Shown piece by piece: positions 59,939 through 64,000 of a DNA stretch of 64,000 nt (positions are counted from its first letter, which is position 1; the number at the start of each line of letters is the position of its first letter). Below the pieces are notes generated by a model, which had not been told where the DNA came from, did no database searches, and saw only the letters and a list, made by a program, of their open reading frames with translations. A program made the position numbers and the translations under genes. Origin of the DNA: JBBDNV01 sp040877415 (GTDB lineage: Bacteria > Planctomycetota > Planctomycetia > Pirellulales > PALSA-1355); NCBI GenBank assembly GCA_040877415.1, contig JBBDNV010000088.1, positions 47,169 through 111,168 of the forward strand, read 5' to 3'.

Positions 59939-60658
59939 ATGCAACGCGCGATCAGGCTTCCAACGCTGTTCATCGTTTTGGCCCTGACGGCTCTTGCCCG
60001 GGCCGACGAAAACGACAAACTCGTGCCTTCCATCACGGTGGTGGGCCAGGGCGAGGTGCAGGTTCGGCCGGACATGGCCAACGTCGCCGTCGGCGTAACG
60101 ACCGAAGCCGAAACGGCCTCCGAGGCGCTTACGGAAAACAACCGGCGCATGGCCCAGTTGCTAAAAACGCTTCGCGGGCTCGACATCCCCGACAAACACG
60201 TTCAAACCTCGAGCTTCAACGTCAGCCCGAAGCAAAGCTACGACCGCGATCGCAGGGAACCGCCAAAAATCGTGGGCTACACGGTCACCAACCAGGTCAA
60301 CGTCAAGGTGATGGAGGTATCGCGGCTGGGATCGATTCTCGACGCCGTGGTCGAGACCGGCGGCAACCGCATCCAGGGCGTCGGCTTCTCGCTGGCCGAG
60401 CCGCAGCCGCACATGGACCAGGCGCGCCGCAAGGCGATGGCCGACGCGCGGCATCGGGCCGAGCTGTATGCCGCAGAAGCCGGCGTCAAGCTGGGCGCGC
60501 CGCTCTTGATCAGCGAGCAATCTGCTTCGCTGCCGCGGCCGCTTATGACCTTGGGTGTCGAGGTGCGCGGCGTCGCTGCGCCGGGTGAGGTGCCGATCTC
60601 ACAGGGCGAGCAAACCATCACGGCTCACGTGACGGTAACGTACGCGATTGTTCCATGA
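59939..60658 (+). CDS. SIMPL domain protein, exported
   Basis: 239 residues after a clear AAGGAG. Signal peptide (LPTLFIVLALTALARADEND). The SIMPL (DUF541) fold shows ITVVGQGEVQVRPDMANVAV, HVQTSSFNVSPKQSYDR, GYTVTNQVNVKVMEVSRLGS and ARRKAMADARHRAELYAAEA. This is the family of BP26/OMP28, which forms channel-like oligomers in the periplasm; the role is unclear. Single gene. Confidence 0.92.
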   Translation: MQRAIRLPTLFIVLALTALARADENDKLVPSITVVGQGEVQVRPDMANVAVGVTTEAETASEALTENNRRMAQLLKTLRGLDIPDKHVQTSSFNVSPKQSYDRDRREPPKIVGYTVTNQVNVKVMEVSRLGSILDAVVETGGNRIQGVGFSLAEPQPHMDQARRKAMADARHRAELYAAEAGVKLGAPLLISEQSASLPRPLMTLGVEVRGVAAPGEVPISQGEQTITAHVTVTYAIVP

Positions 60659-60682
60659 CGCGGCGCCCGATACGCTGCGTAC

Positions 60683-60710
60683 GGTGCCACGGGCGGCTCG
60701 TCCAGCCGTG
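60683..60710. repeat. Palindromic intergenic repeat, family 2, copy 3
   Basis: 28 bases beginning GGTGCCACGGGCGGCTCGTC; CACGGGCGG and CCAGCCGTG pair with one mismatch. It lies between the convergent SIMPL and sulfatase genes. Confidence 0.75.
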
Positions 60711-60775
60711 CCGCCTCCACAGTGCTTGACATTCAAGAAGCGGCAATAGCGAACGTTGACGCGCGGCTGCGGCCA

Positions 60776-62107
60776 TCATTCCGCCCGCTGCTCTCGCGGG
60801 CCCGCTTGCGCCGCAAGCGCCGCCGGACGCGCATCGCGATACGCGTCGAGCGCGCCTGCGAGCAGCCGATTCGCGGCGGACGCCTCGGCCGAGAGCGATC
60901 GCGCGTCGAGCGGATGCGTTTCGTCGAGATCGGCCGCCAGGTCGAACATCCGGCCGTCGCCATACAATTTGAAGCGCTGGTTCATGGCAAACTCGAATTG
61001 CGCCTTCGCCCCGCCGTCGCGGGCGTACCAGCAGTAGATCCACTCGCGCGGATTGCCCGGCTGGCCGCGCAGCCGCGGTAGAAAACTGCGACCATCCAGC
61101 TTCCAGTCGGCCGGCAACTGCACGCCGGCCGCTTCGCAGATGGTCGGCAGGAAATCGGTGCTGTCGACCACGTCGCCCAGCACGAGGCCCTCGGGAATCA
61201 CGCCGGGCCAACTGGCCACCAGCGGCACGTGAGTTCCCAGGTGCGTGCTCGATCCCTTGCCCCCGATCACCAGCTTTTCGCCCATGCGCGAGCGTGTTCC
61301 CCGCGTCGTGCCGTTGTCGCCGATCACGATCACGAGCGTGTTTTCCCGCAGTCCGTTTTGGTCGAGAGCGGCCACGACGCTGCCGATCAACTTGTCGGCG
61401 TAAGCCACCATGTCGACAAAATGTTCGGGGCTTCGGCTCACATTTTCCCCCATGGCCCGCGGGTCCCAATCCTTGCTGTCGGGCGTCGGCTGATTCGGAT
61501 TGTGGGTCAGCATCATGGGGTAATAAAGCAGAAACGGCCGGTCCTTGTGGCTGGCGATAAAATCGATGGCGTACCGATTGACGATGTCGGGTCCGTACTC
61601 GCCGTGGGAGTAGTCGACCCGGCGGCCGTCGATTTCCAGCCCGGGATTCGCATAACGCGGCGGCCGGCGATCGAGCTGCCACAGGCAATGCTGGTCGAAG
61701 CCGAAATGGGCCGGCAGCGATTTGTCGCGCCCGAGCTGCCACTTTCCGGCGATGCACGTGGCGTAGCCCGCCCGCTTGAACAATTGGGCGAACGTGCCTT
61801 GCGCCGGATCGAGATGGCCGAACCGCGTGTAGTTGCGAACGTTGTACTTGCCGGTCATCAGTTGCGCGCGAGTCGGCGTACACAGCGGTTGCACGTGGCA
61901 ATGCTCGCCGCGGGCCCCGCCGGCGGCCAGCCGGTCGATATTGGGCGTCCGGTACGAGGTGCCGCCGTTGGCGCCGACGCATTCGTAGCCAAAATCGTCG
62001 AGCATCACCAGCACGACGTTCGGTCGCGCGGCGGCCGCGGCCGTGCTCGTTAACCACGAGAGACCGAGCGTCATGGCGAACAGCGCGACTTTCAAGCTCG
62101 ATGTCAT
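60776..62107 (-). CDS. Sulfatase (formylglycine type), exported
   Basis: 443 residues from ATG 62107, with AAGGAG 9 bases upstream. Signal peptide (FAMTLGLSWLTSTAAAAARP). Metal site NVVLVMLDDFGYE; the catalytic motif HVQPLCTPTRAQLMTGKYNV has C-T-P-T-R for formylglycine. Later IAGKWQLGRDK and VIVIGDNGTTRG are typical ligands. It is shorter than the sulfatase at 54202 and of a different subfamily. It hydrolyses sulfate esters, probably of polysaccharides. Confidence 0.92.
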   Translation of the reverse strand: MTSSLKVALFAMTLGLSWLTSTAAAAARPNVVLVMLDDFGYECVGANGGTSYRTPNIDRLAAGGARGEHCHVQPLCTPTRAQLMTGKYNVRNYTRFGHLDPAQGTFAQLFKRAGYATCIAGKWQLGRDKSLPAHFGFDQHCLWQLDRRPPRYANPGLEIDGRRVDYSHGEYGPDIVNRYAIDFIASHKDRPFLLYYPMMLTHNPNQPTPDSKDWDPRAMGENVSRSPEHFVDMVAYADKLIGSVVAALDQNGLRENTLVIVIGDNGTTRGTRSRMGEKLVIGGKGSSTHLGTHVPLVASWPGVIPEGLVLGDVVDSTDFLPTICEAAGVQLPADWKLDGRSFLPRLRGQPGNPREWIYCWYARDGGAKAQFEFAMNQRFKLYGDGRMFDLAADLDETHPLDARSLSAEASAANRLLAGALDAYRDARPAALAAQAGPREQRAE

Positions 62108-62267
62108 TTGGGTCGACTCCTTGAGACGCACGGCACTATTCTGTCACGCGCCGGCGGCGGAAACAACCAAACGATTGACGGAGGGATTGACTGGCGGGCC
62201 GTGGGCGACCAACGGCCCGTCGAACGGCCGATTGACCCGCGCGAGCGTGCGCGGTACAAGCGCAGCC

Positions 62268-63911
62268 ATGCTGCCGTCTTTTTTCGAGCGATGTTCGCGC
62301 CGCCGCTGGCTGCAACTGGGCGGCGCCGGACTGATCGCGCTTCACGCGCGTCCGGCTCGGGCCCTCTCGTTCGATCCTGGCTCCGCCGGACTCGTGATCG
62401 GGCAACCGCAAGGGGCGGAAACCGGCACGCGCGTCTTGGCCGACGGGGGCAACGCCGTCGACGCTGCCGTGGCCGCGGCCCTGGTGTCCGGCGTGGTGGC
62501 CGTTCCCATGTGCGGAATCGGCGGCTACGGCGGGCACCTGGTTGTCGGCTGGCCCGACGGCCGCGCCGCGTCCATCGATTTCAATTCCGCCGCCCCGGCC
62601 GCCGCACGCCACGATATGTACCCACTTGACAATCAGGGCCGCGTGCGTGACGGCGTCAATCAGCACGGCTGGCTGTCGGCCGGAGTGCCGGGCACGCTGG
62701 CCGGACTGCAACTGGCAATCGATCGGTTCGGCACGCGGCCGCTGGCAAAGTTGATCGAGCCGGCCATTCGATTCGCGCGCGACGGCTTTCGGGTCGACAA
62801 GGGGTTGGCCGCGGCGATTCGTCGCGCGGAAAAACAGTTCCGCCGTGATCCGGGCTCCTTGCGGCTGTTTTTCGTCGACGGCCGTCCGCTGGCCGAAGGA
62901 GACATTTTTCGAAACGCCGATCTGGCCGCGATGCTCGAAAAACTCGCCGCCGACAATTCGGTAGCCGATTTCTATCGCGGCGATATTGCGGCGCATATCG
63001 CCCGCGAGTTCAAAAAACACGGCGGGCTGGTGACCGAAGCCGATTTGGCGGCCTACGAAGCGCGCCAGGTCGAGCCGCTTTCGCTCGAGTGGTGCGGCCG
63101 CACGATTTACACGGCGCCGCTGACGGCCGGCGGATTGAGCGTCGTGCAAACGCTTTCGACCATGAAGGCGCTTGCCTGGGAAAAGACCGACCCGGCCGAT
63201 CCTCGCGCCGCGCACGCTCGCATCGAGGCCTTGCGGCTGGCCTGGCACGACCGGCTGTCGCTGTTGGGCGATCCCGCAGGCGCCAAGGTGCCGGTCCGGC
63301 GGCTGCTGTCGGCCGAGTACGCCGACGAGTCGGCCGGGCGCGTGCGCCAGGCGGTCGACCACGAGCGCCTCATTCCCGCCGGAACCGACGGCCGCACCAG
63401 TGGCGGCACGATTCACCTGAACGCGGTCGACAAGAATGGCATGATGGCGGCGCTAACGCTCACGCACGGCGAAGGTTTTGGCGCGCAGGTGACGGTCGAA
63501 GGGCTTGGGCTCGTTCTGGGCCACGGCATGTCGCGCTTCGATCCCACGCCCGGTCATCCCAACGCCCCGCGCTCCCTCATGCGCCCCTTGAACAACATGT
63601 GCCCGACCTTGGTCTTCGAGGAAAACCGTCCGCTCGTCGCGCTCGGCGCCACGGGCGGCCGCCGCATTCCCAACACCCTGTGCGACGTGCTGGTTCACCT
63701 GGTCGGCCGCGGCTGGTCGCTGGCCGCCTCCGCCGCCGCTGCCCGCCTGCACACCGAAGGCGACACCGTCTTGCACCTGGCGAAAGGCTGGAACTCTTCG
63801 ACCGTCGACTATCTCAAGCGCGTCGGCTACACCATCCAACCCGGCTCCGGCGCCAACCTCAACGGCATCACCCGCGACCCGACGACCGGCCAGCTCACCG
63901 ACGTGCCGTGA
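62268..63911 (+). CDS. ggt: Gamma-glutamyltransferase family protein
   Basis: 547 residues from ATG 62268. It begins with a twin-arginine-like signal (CSRRRWLQLGGAGLIALHAR). Family motifs: VLADGGNAVDAAVAAALVSG, GIGGYGGHLVVGWPDGRAAS, GVPGTLAGLQLAIDRFGTRP and, at the autoprocessing site, TSGGTIHLNAVDKNG with the Thr that becomes the small-subunit N-terminus. LNNMCPTLVFE and ALGATGGRRIPN follow. It acts on glutathione or other gamma-glutamyl compounds in the periplasm. Exact substrate is open, as several GGT-like subfamilies exist. Divergent from the sulfatase gene. Confidence 0.88.
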   Translation: MLPSFFERCSRRRWLQLGGAGLIALHARPARALSFDPGSAGLVIGQPQGAETGTRVLADGGNAVDAAVAAALVSGVVAVPMCGIGGYGGHLVVGWPDGRAASIDFNSAAPAAARHDMYPLDNQGRVRDGVNQHGWLSAGVPGTLAGLQLAIDRFGTRPLAKLIEPAIRFARDGFRVDKGLAAAIRRAEKQFRRDPGSLRLFFVDGRPLAEGDIFRNADLAAMLEKLAADNSVADFYRGDIAAHIAREFKKHGGLVTEADLAAYEARQVEPLSLEWCGRTIYTAPLTAGGLSVVQTLSTMKALAWEKTDPADPRAAHARIEALRLAWHDRLSLLGDPAGAKVPVRRLLSAEYADESAGRVRQAVDHERLIPAGTDGRTSGGTIHLNAVDKNGMMAALTLTHGEGFGAQVTVEGLGLVLGHGMSRFDPTPGHPNAPRSLMRPLNNMCPTLVFEENRPLVALGATGGRRIPNTLCDVLVHLVGRGWSLAASAAAARLHTEGDTVLHLAKGWNSSTVDYLKRVGYTIQPGSGANLNGITRDPTTGQLTDVP

Positions 63912-64000
63912 TCGAATGTGGCGGCTCTACCGAAAAAAGATGGTCTGTCCGGCTCTGAAGAAAACTCCTCCGCTAGCTTAGTCCGCTAGCGAGATTTGTT

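Overview
The window reads as a chromosomal segment of a planctomycete, most like the Pirellulales. Reasons: high G+C; secreted giants with N-terminal LExRxLL-type motifs; dockerin-like and Calx-beta domains; a BBP7-type beta-barrel protein; a PEP-CTERM protein; DUF3467; many sulfatase/alkaline-phosphatase superfamily enzymes; PQQ-type beta-propellers; and a zinc-ribbon/Ser-Thr kinase/TPR protein. Genes sit in short runs on both strands.

Layout. 1-3245: a Calx-beta surface protein cut by the window edge. 4118-7643: a subtilisin-like protease with dockerin repeats, broken by an in-frame stop and a 1-nt insertion. 7975-24498: housekeeping and envelope genes: DUF3467, BBP7 barrel, membrane beta-propeller, a phosphodiesterase/myo-inositol oxygenase pair, Cys-rich lipoprotein, family-5 uracil-DNA glycosylase, ThuA protein, cardiolipin synthase, sialidase, acetyltransferase, acyl carrier protein, coiled-coil membrane protein and choloylglycine hydrolase. 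24841-28869: an A/T-richer ATPase with an operator-like palindrome, a DUF885 peptidase and a methyltransferase. 29261-29333: tRNA-Lys.

29550-34026 is the accessory island. All genes are on the minus strand. A deaminase-type polymorphic toxin is followed by alternating immunity-like genes and toxin fragments, with a small inverted-repeat element inside. The toxin and one fragment share a W-D-P-S-K-H-P-R linker module. I regard this as the best candidate for an undescribed system: a toxin/immunity cassette array in a planctomycete.

34298-51191: two membrane/regulatory genes, then a minus-strand operon (MFS-spermidine synthase-TPR protein, sulfotransferase, two phosphodiesterase-type alkaline phosphatases). 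It diverges from a plus-strand set (PEP-CTERM protein and two overlapping sulfatase-like/TPR genes). Together they look like an envelope glycan or lipid modification locus, followed by a convergent acyltransferase gene. 51219-63911: small basic protein, Ser/Thr kinase, two true formylglycine-type sulfatases, PQQ beta-propeller, PQQ sugar dehydrogenase with the same C-terminal module as the broken protease, SIMPL protein and gamma-glutamyltransferase.

Two families of short palindromic repeats (2 and 3 copies) lie only between convergent gene ends and probably act as bidirectional terminators. A third, nested inverted repeat at 15974-16167 supplies the last codons of the ThuA gene.
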